Positions 15,539-29,300 of a stretch of 64,000 nucleotides of DNA are shown piece after piece. Numbering within the stretch: position 1 is the first letter of the stretch; each line of letters begins with the position of its first letter. Origin of the DNA: Quillaja saponaria (taxonomy: Eukaryota; Streptophyta; Magnoliopsida; Fabales; Quillajaceae); assembly GCA_029379385.1 (NCBI GenBank), contig CM055617.1, positions 1,488,001-1,552,000 on the forward strand, in the 5' to 3' direction. The notes beneath the pieces were generated by a model. The model did not search any database. It was not told the DNA's origin and was given only the letters and a program-made list of their open reading frames with translations. The translations under genes were made by a program, and so were the position numbers.

Positions 15539-18500
15539 CTATGGTTTTGCACTATGTGAAGGTGTGGAGGAAGAGTTCTCTATGACTTGATTCGAATGAT
15601 TTGAAGAGGTAACTGCAAGACCTCTGAGAATTGGCTTAACCTTCTCAACAGTCTTTATGATTCCCAAAAACATTAGCCTGTAAAGAACCACCATTCCAAA
15701 CAAAATAGCAAGATCAATCCACTTAGAGTAGCCCATCTCTACCTGCCATGTATTTTTCAAGATTTCTTCACCAGTAATGTTGGCTGTCCCTCCTGCTTTT
15801 TCATTAGGGAAAACCAATCCCTCAAACTCATTCTTGTAGAATCCTTGATTTGCATACTTATGGAATGCAATGTAGTACATTGGGTATCTCCAAAAAGGCT
15901 TAGGAAGATCATCTGGTAACCGGAAGAAGCCTCCATTCAACATCATAACTCCTTGAATTCCAGCTCCTGTGATTATACCCATGAGAAAATCTGGCACTAT
16001 ACTTGCAACAATCATCATTAGGCTTTCCACCAACATCATGCACATGAAAAGTACCAAAGCAAAATAGGCAAAGTGTTCAAAGCTTTTCTGAAGACCAACA
16101 AGGAAATAGGCAATTGCTCCTGGAACTAAAGAGATCACGAGCAAGTAAGGAATGGAAGAAAATGTGTTTCCAACAACAAATGCACCAACTTCATAGTGCC
16201 CATTTAGTCTTTCTCGCCCGAAGATCTGTATATATCAGAAAAGGAAGAATCAAAATACTGTCGTTTCTGTCATGCATCTTCACTGACATAATCATTGTAT
16301 GCAAAAAGTCACCGACCTTCATGTCCTCTACAAAAGAAGGGAACCCACCAATTGCCATGAACGTCAAGAAGGCAGCTACAAACATGAGCATTGAACCTCT
16401 AGCCTGGAACCATTACCAATGTGAATGCCTATTAGTTCAATTACATCAAGCGTGTTTACATATCTGAATTAGTTGCCATTTTCATCATGTTAATCAATTA
16501 CCTGGATTGAGCCAAAGGAAGTTCCAATGTCATAGAAAATTGTCCCAACACATAAGCACAACGCAATATAAATTGCAAGGCGTAGCCAATAATAGCCCAG
16601 ATCACGATACATATTCACAAAGGATCTACAGGTAAGGACAAGACACTGTGTTACAAAGTTTGCTTGGCTGCCCTTCTTCTCAAGATTTTCTCCTCTCTAT
16701 AAAACAATAAATGTTTTTTATGTAAATATAATTAGCAAGAAAAGGAACCAAACAATTATAATATAACTCAAATAGTCAAATCTTTAAATTTTAGTACCTG
16801 TTGGCATATCTTAGACACTTGCTGATGAACTTGCTGGCAGGTCTGAGATGACTTGTATGACTTGACTAGAATGTTAATGGCTTCCTCGGTGCTAGTGGTG
16901 CCACCAAGCCCTTGTTCAATGTCCTTCATCAATAGTAGATAGACTTGAGCAAAGCATGATAGTATTTTTGCTAGAACGAAAAATTTTTGAGCAAAGAAAA
17001 GGGGAGTGTCATGATCAAGTAGAAAATCTTACTAGAAAGTCCTTGTTAATTGTTCTGAGGTAGTGATCAGATGGGTTTCTTAGAGTTGGACATGGGAAAC
17101 CATTTGAAGCAAAAAACTGCAGCACAATTAAGAAGTCATTCATTAGGAAACTATTAAGGGCTCGTTTGGCTCATCGTATAGGATTCAAGTATATACAACG
17201 TATTAGACCGTTGCACTATCCATATCCACCCCACATGATAGTCTATTATTGCCAGATATAGTATAAGAGGGGTTAATAGTATAAATCTGTACCATTTTCT
17301 TGTTGCAAAAAATTGTATAAGAACCAACTGGATAGTATTATTCTTATACAATATATCAAACAAGTCCTAAGTATTTTGTTCCATCAAAAGGAAAAAAAGG
17401 ACAGATATCTGGTGAACTGAATGAATTAACTTACCTGTTCTGCCATCAAAACAGGGCCAAAATAAACTGTTCGACCAGAGGAAAGAAGGCATAGATTGTG
17501 AAAAAGTTCAAAAACTTCACTGCTGGGTTGATGAATTGAAGCAATAACAGTCCTTTTATCCAGCCGAGCTAGCTTAACAATGCGGCTCATTACATGATAA
17601 GAAGCAGCACTATCTAGCCCACTAGTAGGCTCATCCAGAAACAGAAGCTTTGGTCGTGTCAAAAGTTCAATACAAATGCTAACCCTTCTCTTTTGTCCAC
17701 CACTAAGGCCTTTTACACTCCAACCACCTATCCTGGTGTCCATGGAGTCTTGTAAGCCCATCTCCTTTATTGTCATCTCAGCTCTTTCCTTCTTCTCTGA
17801 TCTTGACATTGAGTCAGGTAGCTGGAGCAGTGCTGAGTAGTATATGGCTTCCCTTACTGTTAATGTTGTCATTAGAGTGTCATCTTGAGTCACATAGGCC
17901 TAAGATCATGCAAGGAACACAAGAAGACAAACGAATAAATAAATAGAGGTTGGAGTTGCGAGGAAGAATATTCAAGGAAAATTGCGTATAGACTAATATG
18001 AAAAGAAATGAAAATTCCATCATTGCCCAAATGGTATATAAACTGTTAAGAAGAAAACCAGTCTCAAGTTCAAAACTTACCGGGTTTACGAAATAGTTGG
18101 AGTGAGATTTATAAAAATATCTATTGTCAAGTTTGAATTTTACTAGGTTCATGAAAAGAGAGAATTTAGTAGGAAATGAGAGAGTTGCCACTGTATATAG
18201 TTCAAGACCTCTTTCATTGAGTTCTCTTTTTCCAGCCTTGAAGGCTGTACGAGGAGGGGTTGGAGGGATAAAAACTCATTACCAGTCACCCCCAGTGATC
18301 GATTTCTATTGACTTGAAACTTTAATGGACTTAAACCTAGTGTCTTTATCATTTGAACAAGTTGTTTATTGAGTCAAAAAAGGAATTGAATGGTTTGATA
18401 CTCTTTTGGGTTTTGTATAGATATTAGTGCTTACCGAAGTTCCAAAAGCTAGTGTTTCTTTGTGACCGTTGATAAGGATCTCTCCTGTCTGCTGTGTATT

Positions 18501-19487
18501 TGAACTCAGCCTCCCTGCAATTAGTTGGTCACAGTTAGATTCACCAGTCAAACTTGCTAACTTACTTACATTGAACATCCTAGCATAATCCTTTTCAAGT
18601 CACAATGTTTCTACGTATGATCAAGTCTAATTATTGACTGCATCAACTGGTTAAAGTACATCTGGATATATAGCAACTATTAAATACTTAACTAAATATA
18701 ATAGGAAGATTGACCTGCTACCACTCAATTTGACTTTCAAATAGAAAGGCCGGCAATACAACAAGTGCCTTTTCTTTTTTATTCTTTCCGATTGACTTCT
18801 ACTTTTTCTTCACCTACTATCCCCTCTAGGACTCAACTTGCCATATAATGACAAAACAAAACAAAAAAAAACCCTGTATTATTCCAAGCTCTAAATACTT
18901 AATTATTAGAAGTTGTTGATACATAATAATTGCAAAAAAAAAAAAATCTTTTTTTTTTCCTTTTGCTTACCCAGAAAAAAAAAAAAAACAGAATTTTTAC
19001 CTGCTAATGTGTCCAAAAGGGTTGATTTGCCACAGCCAGAAGGACCCATGACTGCTAATACCTCACCAGGCTCGGCATACCCAGTAAGCCCCTGCAGAAT
19101 TGGTTGTCGTATAGCTTTCTTTCCTTTGGAAACAGTAACTAAGATGTCTTTCCACGTCAAGAAAATCCCATTTTGCGATGTTAAAACGACATCTTTGTAT
19201 GCATTAATGTTGTCTTGCCCTGTGTGCTTCTCCAAGGATTTTGCAAATTGAGACTTAGACCTTAAAGAATGAGATTGCAGATCACTAGGATTGAAACCAA
19301 TGGTAAATGGGAAATTTTGGGTTCTAGAGGAGGAGGACACCCCATCTTGTTCTACTTCAGAAACCAAGATTGGCGTCTCTACGTCTTCAGATCTTGCTCT
19401 TTCTGGGCTTGGAATTGGACTTGGTTTCCATCTTGGCACGTCGACTTCGATTGAAGTCTCCATGTTCCAACTTGTTCCTCCAGACAT
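15539..19487 (-). CDS. ABC transporter G family half-transporter (WBC11/ABCG11-like)
   Basis: Eight exons on the minus strand: 19001-19487, 18435-18514, 17435-17899, 17033-17116, 16798-16923, 16502-16696, 16317-16403 and 15539-16225, giving 736 residues. The domain order is reversed (nucleotide-binding domain first), as in all ABCG proteins. Walker A GPSGCGKS is at 148-155, signature LSGGQ at 254-258 and Walker B LLFLDE at 274-279, followed by [12 protein letters not shown]. Six membrane spans follow from about residue 410, with the [11 protein letters not shown] and [17 protein letters not shown] motifs of the WBC11 clade. Close relatives export cuticular or suberin lipids at the plasma membrane; the substrate here is inference. 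The N-terminal extension of about 100 residues is Ser/Pro-rich. Intron 3 carries a MITE. The exon 4/5 junction (NKDFL|DIEQG) is the least certain. The start codon is the first ATG after a CT-repeat leader. Confidence 0.93.
17158..17367. mobile_element. Tourist-like MITE in ABCG intron 3
   Basis: A 210-bp element is bounded by exact TAA repeats at 17155-17157 and 17368-17370. The inverted ends are GGGCTCGTTTGG on the left and, as reverse complement, GGACTTGTTTGA on the right. Read on the minus strand, the interior matches the element at 12937 (ACCCC, CTATATCTGGCAATA and GGGGTGGA blocks), so both belong to one family and sit in opposite orientations. Confidence 0.85.
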
Positions 19488-20474
19488 GGATTATAGTACA
19501 AGTCTCTCTCTCTCTCTCTCTTTCAGAATCACAATAAATTAGACAACTAGTTGAATCAAACTCCCTGGAAAAATCGCTCATTTATAATGCTTAACAGAGC
19601 AGTTGTATATAATATTTATAAGAGGTGTAAGGATATTTTCTTCTCCTCGTGTTCATTATTTTAGTTGGTTGAAAAATAAATGTGACTGACAAACTAAGGT
19701 GTCCCATTATCTAGAATTAAGATGCGGCAACTAGTGAGAAGCCGAAATGGATGATACGTGTGCGTTAGCATGAATTAATAATTTTAAAAATATTAATATG
19801 TAAAATTTATAAACACCAAGCGTTGGTACAGTAATATATACATAATTAGTACATGTGAATTAGTTTAGATCAAAAATTGGAACTAGTGCGGATTCGAATA
19901 TGAGAAGGTTGTAAGAATAATCGATTTGGAATTTGAATGTTAAAAATAAGATCAGAAACCAAAAAAAAAAAAAAAAGATAAAAGCGACATCCAAACTGCA
20001 CTTATAAAACAACTCATCCGAGACGTACGCACGTTCCTATCCCTGACACTGCGATCTACTGTAATAAATCTGTAAGGCTGCTTCCAACCCACTTCATTAA
20101 ATTTTTTATTATGAATCTCCTGCTAACTTAATCAATTTTATCTGGAAAATTGTATAGGTTATCTCTCGCCACGTCAAATAAAATATGACACTTATGCCAC
20201 TATGACAACTCTTATTGGCTGAAAAAAAAATTTATAATAAACTTGTCCGCATACTAGTAAATTAATTGATTAAATAAAAAAAAAATTGAAACAAAACCCG
20301 AGTTTATTAATCAAAACCTTTCAGTCCGTTCGCTCTGCGCCCTTTTTCTCATTTTCTCTTTCTTTCTTCTTCTTCTTGTCACTGTAAGCAGGAGCTTCAT
20401 AAGGTAAATTCTACTGGTTATCGATCTCTCCGATCATAGTCTTATACTGAGAAAGTGAGCGAGCTCTGGTGGAA
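19488..20474. other. Divergent promoter region of ABCG and RABA4 genes
   Basis: This spacer is just under 1 kb between divergent start codons. A CT dinucleotide repeat (about 19503-19522) lies in the ABCG leader. The RABA4 side has a pyrimidine-rich leader at 20335-20380. No other gene is visible. Confidence 0.5.
19503..19522. repeat. (CT)n microsatellite in ABCG 5' leader
   Basis: An uninterrupted TC/CT run of about 20 bp lies just upstream of the ABCG ATG (a GA repeat in the transcript sense). Such GA/CT tracts are frequent in plant 5' leaders and can bind GAGA-type factors. Confidence 0.8.
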
Positions 20475-22375
20475 ATGGCTTCCGGAGGAGGTGGAGGCTA
20501 TGGGGATCCGAGCCAGAAGATAGACTATGTGTTCAAGGTGGTGTTAATAGGTGATTCGGCGGTCGGGAAGTCTCAAATATTAGCTCGGTTTGCTAGAGAT
20601 GAGTTCAGTTTGGATTCCAAAGCTACAATCGGCGTCGAGTTCCAGACCAGGACTTTGGTCATCCAGCACAAGAGCGTTAAGGCTCAGATCTGGGACACTG
20701 CTGGTCAAGAACGGTACCCTTTTTTAACTCTACCTTCCTTAATCCCTGTTCATTTAGTTTCCAATGCTAATTCTGTGTTTGGTTTTGAGAAGATCTGGTT
20801 GATTCTTAGTCTCACTTTATGATAGGCACTAATCTATATAAGAATCATGTGTGCCAGTGTGTGCGCCGGGACATCTGTGTAATTAATCCAATTAAATCTC
20901 TGATTGTATGCTACTAGTTTTTTTATTAATTTCATGATCGAAGAATTATTATATTTAGGCTGGTTTTTGCTTGAGAAATTAACCGCTAGAGACTTCTGTG
21001 TCAAACTTCAAATTCATTGTTTATGGACCTCATGGAAGGAGGAGTACTGATGTTTTAGGAGGCATATAATTCCTGATCTATGTTTGTATGAGAACCTTCT
21101 CATCAGTTACTTCTGTATCGTTTTTACATGTTTGTGAATTGGTGAATATGAAATGCAGTAGAAATGAGATTAGGATTCCCCCTTAGGCTCCCTTCTGATC
21201 ATTCGGCCATCAAATGCGACTATATTACCTAAATCTTGTTATCTACATTTAAACCTAAAGAAAGAGATATCCTAACATATAACGAGTTATCATTTCGCCA
21301 ATTGAAGAGAAACTTGACTTTAAAGTAAATAGTTTGTGTTAAGAGAAAAATGTTCTCTTTCACTTGAAAAGTGTTGCTTCTTTTTCTCTTTGAATAACAG
21401 CCACCCAATAATTTTTAGATTAAAATTTATGGCTTTACTCTAAAAATAGCTGAAGAGTGTAAAAAGGTCACGTTAAAGGCTTTTCAGCCGAAGAAGATAT
21501 ACGCTCATGTTTCAATATGAATCATATTAATTGCATTCAATCCTAAAATTTGATTCTTGAATTATACTATTTGGTCGTAGTTTAGATTCCCCATAAGATT
21601 CACATCGATTGGTACGTGAATTAAATTGAATGGAATTGTGAGATTCAAATCGCAAATTGTAACATCTTTGGGTACAATTTTATGTTATTTTATTCAGACC
21701 AAGTGTTTAATCAGTGCAAGTCATATTTATATATTTTCTGCAGATATGCTATTGTAGGTCGCCTGAAAAGTTTGCCTGGTGTGAGTATGTACTTATACAG
21801 TGAGCTTGCTAATATTTCCTGAATGCATTGTGAAATTCTATACTACGTGTATTTATATTGACATTTTTTTTTATCATAGTTTGTGTAGTAAATTTTGCAA
21901 TTGCTTCTGCTGTTTTGGTGGTAACAGATACAGAGCAGTTACTAGTGCATATTACAGGGGTGCCGTAGGGGCAATGTTGGTTTATGACATTACTAGACGC
22001 CAGAGCTTTGATCACATACCTCGTTGGCTGGAAGAACTGCGAAACCATGCTGACAAGAACATTGTCATCATTCTCATTGGGAACAAAAGTGATCTTGAGA
22101 ACCAGCGGGCTGTACCCACAGAGGATGCTAAAGAATTTGCTGAGAAAGAAGGTCTATTTTTCTTAGAGACCTCAGCCCTGGAAGCAACCAATGTTGAAAC
22201 TGCATTCTTAACTGTGTTGACCGAAATCTTCAATATCGTGAACAAGAAGAACCTGACTGCTGGTGAAAATGAAGGAAATGGCAACCCTGCATCCCTGTCT
22301 GGCAAGAAAATTGTTATTCCAGGCCCAGCACAAGTAATCCCTGCTAAAAACAGGTTGTGCTGTCAGTCGTCCTGA
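20475..22375 (+). CDS. RABA4: Rab GTPase, RABA4 (Rab11) subfamily
   Basis: Two exons, 20475-20713 and 21928-22375, encode 228 residues. The split of the Arg codon after DTAGQE is the standard intron position of plant RABA genes. G-boxes: GDSAVGKS at 26-33, DTAGQ at 74-78, NKSD at 132-135 and TSA at 161-163. The C-terminus ends in a double cysteine (CCQSS) for geranylgeranylation. The protein is collinear with the RABA4 group, including the Gly-rich N-terminus and the [15 protein letters not shown] tail. RABA4 proteins act at the trans-Golgi/early endosome in polarised secretion, for instance in root hairs and pollen tubes. The first ATG of the coding frame is at 20475; the frame two codons longer starts at GTG. 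An alternative acceptor near 21742 would not keep the frame. Confidence 0.96.
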
Positions 22376-23326
22376 TTTTGGTTGCTTATTGGTTTTGATA
22401 TCTTACATTCTAATTTTGCGTCCCTTGGAATTTTTGTTTTAAGGCTCTGGTGCATTTTCGTTACATATTCATTTAGCTATAGTTTAGTTTCCTCAAGCAG
22501 TAGGTCAATTGCATGTGTGGAAAAGGGAATATAATGAGATAAAGTTGCTGATTGTTTTTTATTGAATTGCCGTATTGAAGATTAAATACCGTTCATGAAT
22601 TTTATGTGCATGGATAGAGGTAATTGTTTAGAAATACAAAGCCTTTTTGCTTTAGCTTGAAGAAATACAAATCCTCATATGCCATTAGTCATACAGGACA
22701 ACAATTCCAGAAAACTATCATTCAAATCAAACGGCTTTCTACCACAGCAAGCCTTTGGCTACCTGGTTGGTTGTTGGTACCTTACCTTCATAGCTACTCA
22801 TCCACCCATGTTTAGTAGAAAATGTACTGTCAAGTACTCATACACTCGAAGGCTCTTTGGGGACCAATTGCAATCACTTTTGAAGCAATCCCTAACCCCA
22901 TTATGTATTGACATTATCAAATACATGTTTTTGAACTTTGACATACTAATTCACTTTCGCCTAATCTAGGAATTGAATAAATATTTCCTACTGATTTCGA
23001 AAAAATTAAATATTCACAAGTCACCTCTATTAGGCATCGTGTTTCAGGAGATGTAGCTGAAGCGAAGATAGACTTCATGGTAGAGCTTTCTTAGCCACAT
23101 GAATCTAACAATTTGCGATACCTGCATTAACACGTTTAATGAATCAATAAAACGTTCCTGTCAGCTATCAAAATGTAGGAAGCACAAAACATGAAAGTGT
23201 ATTTCTACCGCATCAATCATGTTGACAACAATCAGTAGAACTTAATCTGACTACCAATATTTATAACTAATTAAATCCCAGTACCTTCATTTTCTACTTA
23301 ATCTGACTACCAATATTTATAACTAA
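22376..23326. other. Convergent 3' spacer of RABA4 and TRM4 genes
   Basis: This stretch holds the two 3' untranslated regions. The open frames at 22624 and 22679 show no domain. The right end contains the first copy of a 56-bp tandem duplication. Confidence 0.45.
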
Positions 23327-23350
23327 TTAAATCCCAGTACCTTCATTTGC
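23241..23350. repeat. 56-bp tandem duplication spanning a stop codon
   Basis: The block starting CTTAATCTGACTACCAATAT occurs at 23241-23296 and again at 23297-23350, essentially identical. The second copy contains the TAA stop (23327-23329) and the last codons of the methyltransferase gene. The first copy is a non-coding duplicate directly downstream in the gene's sense. Confidence 0.9.
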
Positions 23351-26300
23351 ATCATTTTTATCATTAGAGTTCTGTACTTCATCTGCCATGACATTAGAGG
23401 GTTTATCCTGCATTGATGAGCCTGTTTCAGTCTCCATGCGTGTCAAAAGCCTTCCTAGCAGTTCTTGGCAGTCAATTGCAGTGACCAAAACACACAAACT
23501 GGCCCTGCCCTTCCAGCATCCAATGGCTATGGTCGATTCATCAACTTGGAAAGGATCTGAAGAGGCCTTGCTACCTACAAGAAAAGATATAACAACATAC
23601 TCAGACACATGAATGTGAACTTACCATCTTGACAGCATGGTGCTACATACCTTTACCCAAGGCTATCACACAACAGCCTGGCATTAGGTTTGCTGCCTTT
23701 TGACCAAATTCAGCATCAACAAAATCTGCAAATTTTATGCTTTTATATTGCAAAAGATGTTTGAAGTCTACAGGAGATGCATATAGAATCTGTTTGGTGA
23801 TGTATGGGAGAATCAGGGGCAATCCTTCAGATGATATCCTGAAAGAACATGGTGCAGAGCTGCCTTCTCTTGATGATTGTCTTTCCTGTATTTTGGGGGA
23901 ATATAGATGAGAATTCAACAAAACATTTTTAACTTCATATAAAGATTTTAGACAAAGAAGATATAAATAAGAAGCAAAGAGAGACTTGAAAATAAAATAT
24001 CCTTGAAATTGTTTGACCATGACCACTCGCATGCCAGCATGTACCCCAGCCAGGGCAACATGATGCTTTTTCATTTTTCTAATTACTAAGTGCTTAATTT
24101 TATTAGAATCAATGAGATGAGCTCTGGAAAAGTGAAAAATTAGCTGCATTTGACAACAAAAAAAGTACTCTAGGTAAAGAAAATAATTACTTACAAACAT
24201 CTTCAGACCAATAGATGTTATTTTAAGTCGCTCCCCAACTGAAAAATTCAGCTCAAGAACATCCTTAACTGACTTCGAGACATAGTAAATTCTCTTCACA
24301 TGGCTTGTATCACTGTTTCTTGTGATAAGATGGTCATTGAATGGAAAAGATTCATCAATACCATAGAATGTCTTTATGCTATTGATGATGACTTCATCTT
24401 TGAGGAAAATAACAGGATCAACCCCTCTCCACTTTCCTTGCGTCTGCAACTTTCTTTTTCCAGCAGTTCTTTTCAATTCAGTTTCTGCATTACATGACAC
24501 TTTCGATTCCTCTAAATCCTGTTCTTCACATGTTATGCAAGGATTAACTTCAAATACTACCTCATTTGGTTCATCATCATTTATGTTTGTCTCACTAGCT
24601 GCTTCTAAAACCTCCTCGTCTGCACCATCTACGGTACTAGTCTCCAACTCGTTTTCAACCTTATTACCCTCACTTGGAGGTTTTGCCTGCTGCTCATAAG
24701 TTCCTTGCAGACTTTTAGGTTTTTCCTGAATTGCTGCAGGAAAAAAGTAAGCACAAGTCTAAAAAATCAAGCAAAAGCAAAGCAGAAGGGCAATATCTGC
24801 ATTGGAAGCTATGTATACTAAAGGCAACTGATGCTTATTGCATTGTAACCAGAAAAACCTGAGCATATTGGCAGGGGCAAAATCGTCCATCAGCATATGA
24901 CAAATGAATCCTTCAGTGTCTTTTCAAGAAAAATGTGTCAACGTAGGTTATAGGTGAATTACCTGGCAGAGAAAAAACTTTTTGGAAGACAGCAATAAAA
25001 AAGGCTCCACAGTTTTGATCATGAGGTACTATCCTCATGCAACGCTCTAGAGGAAAATCAGAAACTTCCTCATCCAATCCATCAGATTCAATCACTGAGT
25101 TCTCCATTGCCTGGAGCCCATCTTCAGTATTTCCACTACCACCATCACTGACATTATTTTCCACTTTTATATCATGTTTATTATCAACGAGATCTGGAAA
25201 ACTCCTGCCAGAAGGAAACATGCTCGGAAAAATTGCACTCCTGTGGAATTTGTAAACATCTTTGTAGGAAACCAACCAGACACCCTTATCACGTACCTGC
25301 ATGTCCAATCATATAGTTCAGATTTATTAAATGCATAAAGCAGCACAGATTTCATATCTGGTCCCTTCTTCGATTGTGACCACAATCTTGAACTCAAACT
25401 AGGTTTGAAGATTTTCTTAGCAATATCAACTTCAGTTGGGTGATGGGAAATGACTTGAAATATATGATCATTGGAGCTAGAGCATGGTTCAAATCATGTT
25501 TATAAAACCCAAAAAAAATATGTGCAACTCAAACAGGTCACAGGGAATACACCCTTTGCTGACTATATAAACAGTTCAACATTAATATTCTCTTACAAAA
25601 AAAAAAGATATACATATTCAACCCAGATTTTCCATAACTTGGAAAAAACACCAGAGGCAAATCTAAAAAGGAAAAAAAAGAACAGGAGGCATCAACCATA
25701 GGAAAAAGCAGCAAATATGAGTTGTTTCCACTCATGCTTTAAAGTTTCCTTTTGGACCTGCACATGATTTAATCAATACATTGGTCTTCCAAGAAATTCT
25801 TCTTTTTTTTTTTTCTTTTTTTGGATTAAAAGCATGGAAGACGTAATTTTGCTCATACAATGTAGTCGGATTGTCAAGTGAAGATTTACATTTTACAACG
25901 TGCAATCCAACATTCCAACTTTGAAATAGTAGAGGGCACGGGGATAGAATGCTAACACAACACAAACCTTCCATTTCTTTAGACCAGGCCTGCGAACAAG
26001 TTGGGGAAGTTCACTTGAGACATCAACAAGTTCAACAGATTCCCCACATTTGCGCAAAATCTGCAAACAAATAAATATGGTTCACTTATAATTATTTTAA
26101 GCAACTTTTCTGCTTTCTTTTTAGCTTCTTGTTGCAGCTCTGTACTATTGTCATTTTTTCAAAGACTTCTTGTTTTCAAAAAAAATGTGCTAATTTCTAA
26201 GCTCTAATGTCAAACTATATGTTTCTAAAATTTCCAAGATAGCAGATAAGAAAATAATCAATAGATTCATAGTAGAACTGAAACATATTTCACAACTTTA

Positions 26301-29300
26301 GCATCAGCCAGAAATAATAAGTTCAAAGCAACTATTGCACAAAGGCCACAAATGGATACAGTAGTTGAGAATTGAGATAAAAGGACTACAGAATATAATT
26401 TATAATAAAGTAAGCATTTGGTTTTGATAAAGTGTTGGTTGGTTCATCACCTCTGCAACCACAGCTTCATTCTCAACAGGATTCATTGAGCAGGTTGAGT
26501 AAACCATTCTTCCACCAACTTTAAGTAAAGATAAACCTGGAGAAACAAAGAGTTCATAGTGCACTGAGTTCGGCATGCCTTAATAAAGTAGGAAGAGAAA
26601 ATTAATAGATCCAAGTAAGACAACACCAATCCTTTTATAACAAGGAAAAGGAAAAGAAGAATCCGCTTCGTCTTAGATAAAGAGCCAACTTAAAGTTCCA
26701 GGTTTCAGAAACCATGAATCATATTTGTCCATCCAATGTGACAAGCAGCATAACTTAGACCTAGTACTCAATTGTTAAAACCTCCAAGCTGAAGCATAGG
26801 CAGTCAATCTAATCAATGTGATACAAGGTAATTCCGTCATAGGAAGAATGTCTTTTATCTTCAGAGTATCAGACTTAAAAAAACCCCTTATGCACAGAGT
26901 ATCAGACAAGTGCATGTCACATGAGTTTTGCACAACTCAAGCTAATTACCCCACGGAAGAGAAGCTTTTAGGAATATTATTATTTTTATTTTAAGATGCG
27001 TTGTAGACAAGAGGCTTCTGATTACCAATCTTAAGCATATCCAAAAGTTCCAAAAAGGATGAACTCAAAAAAAAAAAAAAAAAAAAAAAAACACCACCCT
27101 AATCTAAGAATCCCAGGCCATCCATTCGTGGCAGAGCCAATCAAGTGTACCTCGCATGGCTATTTGAACTTGTAGGCTATGGAGCCCGTTGCCCATCCCT
27201 GAATTCCTGCATACAAGCAAAATAAATCATGTAAACAAAAGCATAGAGAAAGCTAACATCGCTATTAAAGAGAAAGGAGCTGTAAGTTGCAATCAGAAAA
27301 TAGTACCATTTCCTCCAGACATCAGGTGCCTTGCGAAGAGTACCATCTCCACTGCAGGGAACATCACATAGGACTCGATCAAATTGAAGTTGAGTAATAC
27401 TCCTGTCAAGTTCCATTCTAGTATGAGTTTTCTTTAAATGGCATCCTGGGAACTGCTGAGCTTCATGATTAGTCACTATTAGATTTGCAGTGCACATCCA
27501 CTTTGTTTGGTGGATGAGAAGATTACATCTTTGAACATCAAGATCATTTGCTACAACCTAATTAAAAAGAAAAAGCACAAAAACAGATAGTGATTAGAAT
27601 AGGCAACAATTAAGCCAAGCAAATCAAACGTGACATAGCAAGCCACCAATACATATTGAACTAAATCAATGAGGGCGCAGACTGCAGAGGATTCAGAATG
27701 AAAGAGTAGGATTGAAATTCAAAATACCATTCCATCAGGCAGTGACCCTGGTTTGGTTGACCGGTGTATAATCTCGAGCAACTGAAAAGTTTTTGAACCT
27801 GGTGCAGCACACACTAGGGAAAGGTAAAGGCAAATAGTCAGAAACCATTAGATTTACTATTCTTCTCCTTGTACCAAAATATATAAACTGCAAAAAGGTA
27901 AAGTGGTAAACCACAATTTACTTACTATCAAGTACAAAATGGTTTGAATGTACATCAAGAAAGAGAGGAGGCACCTGTGCAACAACCATTGAAGTGGAAT
28001 GAATCAAATACTTAAAAGGTACTCAACAAAACAAATTACCCTAATTACTCTAACCAATCAACTTTTCAAAATATTACTGAAGAATATCGGCTCATAAAAT
28101 CTAGGAGTAAACAGGCAATATATAAATTTCCCCACCATGCTGACAGCTTCTTGCCTTGTAATATTTCCAATTTCATTTTCTAGCTTTAAGAACTCATGAA
28201 ACCTGGGGTCAATATAATTGGAAGAAAAAAATTGACATGTTAATCTATGAGTGATGTATATCAAGTAAACAGTTGGCAACATAACAAGCACGCAAGAAAC
28301 ATCTATGTTTGCAATGACTCCACTAAGATTGTCAATAAAGAAGGAAAAAGAAAAGGTGAGAACTGGAGTTATCCTTTTTTTTATCCATAGCAGAGAACAT
28401 CAATTTTCAGAAATTTGCGAAAGGTTTTGATTTGAACTTCTGCTTGGTAATCAGTCAGGTAACATCTAGTTTTCAAACATACCATATTTGTTGATTTTTT
28501 ACATTCTTAGAAGTTAGAACTACCTAGTATATCCCTCCAAAGAAAAAAAAATGCCAAAGAATACCTTGCTTCCTTTCATGCTAACAACAATTACACTGAA
28601 ACATGAAACTTCACTTACCTCTCAAGTGTTTGGTTCTTCCTCAGCTGCATACGGGAAAAGTTTGAATGCCAAGCAAGATTCTCAGGGTACCATGGCAAAG
28701 GTCTAATTGCCTCTACCTCACCCCCCTCAACGAACTACAAAGAATGAAGAAATGAGCAACATAAGAATAGCCAGTTCAATACCAGCCAACAGTGGTAGCA
28801 TAATTGTCATTGTAATATAACTAAAAGCGAACAAAGTGACTTGCCTCAGCCTGAAGAGATTTCATAAAGTCATTCTCTAATTGCAACCTAATGTCTGTAC
28901 AAAACTGGCTACTGCAAAATGGAACAAAATGATACAAGAAACAGTCAAATATATGTTAATAGAAAACAGAAAGGAATCAATATTGACTGAAAATAATTAA
29001 ATACACAAGCAGACAGAATTTTTTTACAGATCCTTAAAAATACTGAATGTTAACATCAAGGAGAAGAAACTAACCGGAATAAGCCCTCTCTATTGGCATT
29101 TGGCACTTCAAAACTAAAATTTTCAATTGAGCAAAGGTTCTTTCTAACAGTTGTTCCATTTGTATTTCTTTCTTTTCAAAACAAAACGGTTTCTTATATT
29201 TATCATTTATATTTGACACTTAACTGTTTGATAGTAAGCCTACACTCTTTTCCAGATTAATAATGCCTATGGGCATAACTCTTTTTCAAAGATCACCTTA

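Noticed and set aside
21742..21790. Alternative acceptor and exon in the RABA4 intron
   Set aside because: Using this AG breaks the phase after DTAGQER, while the acceptor at 21928 gives the conserved [11 protein letters not shown] reading.
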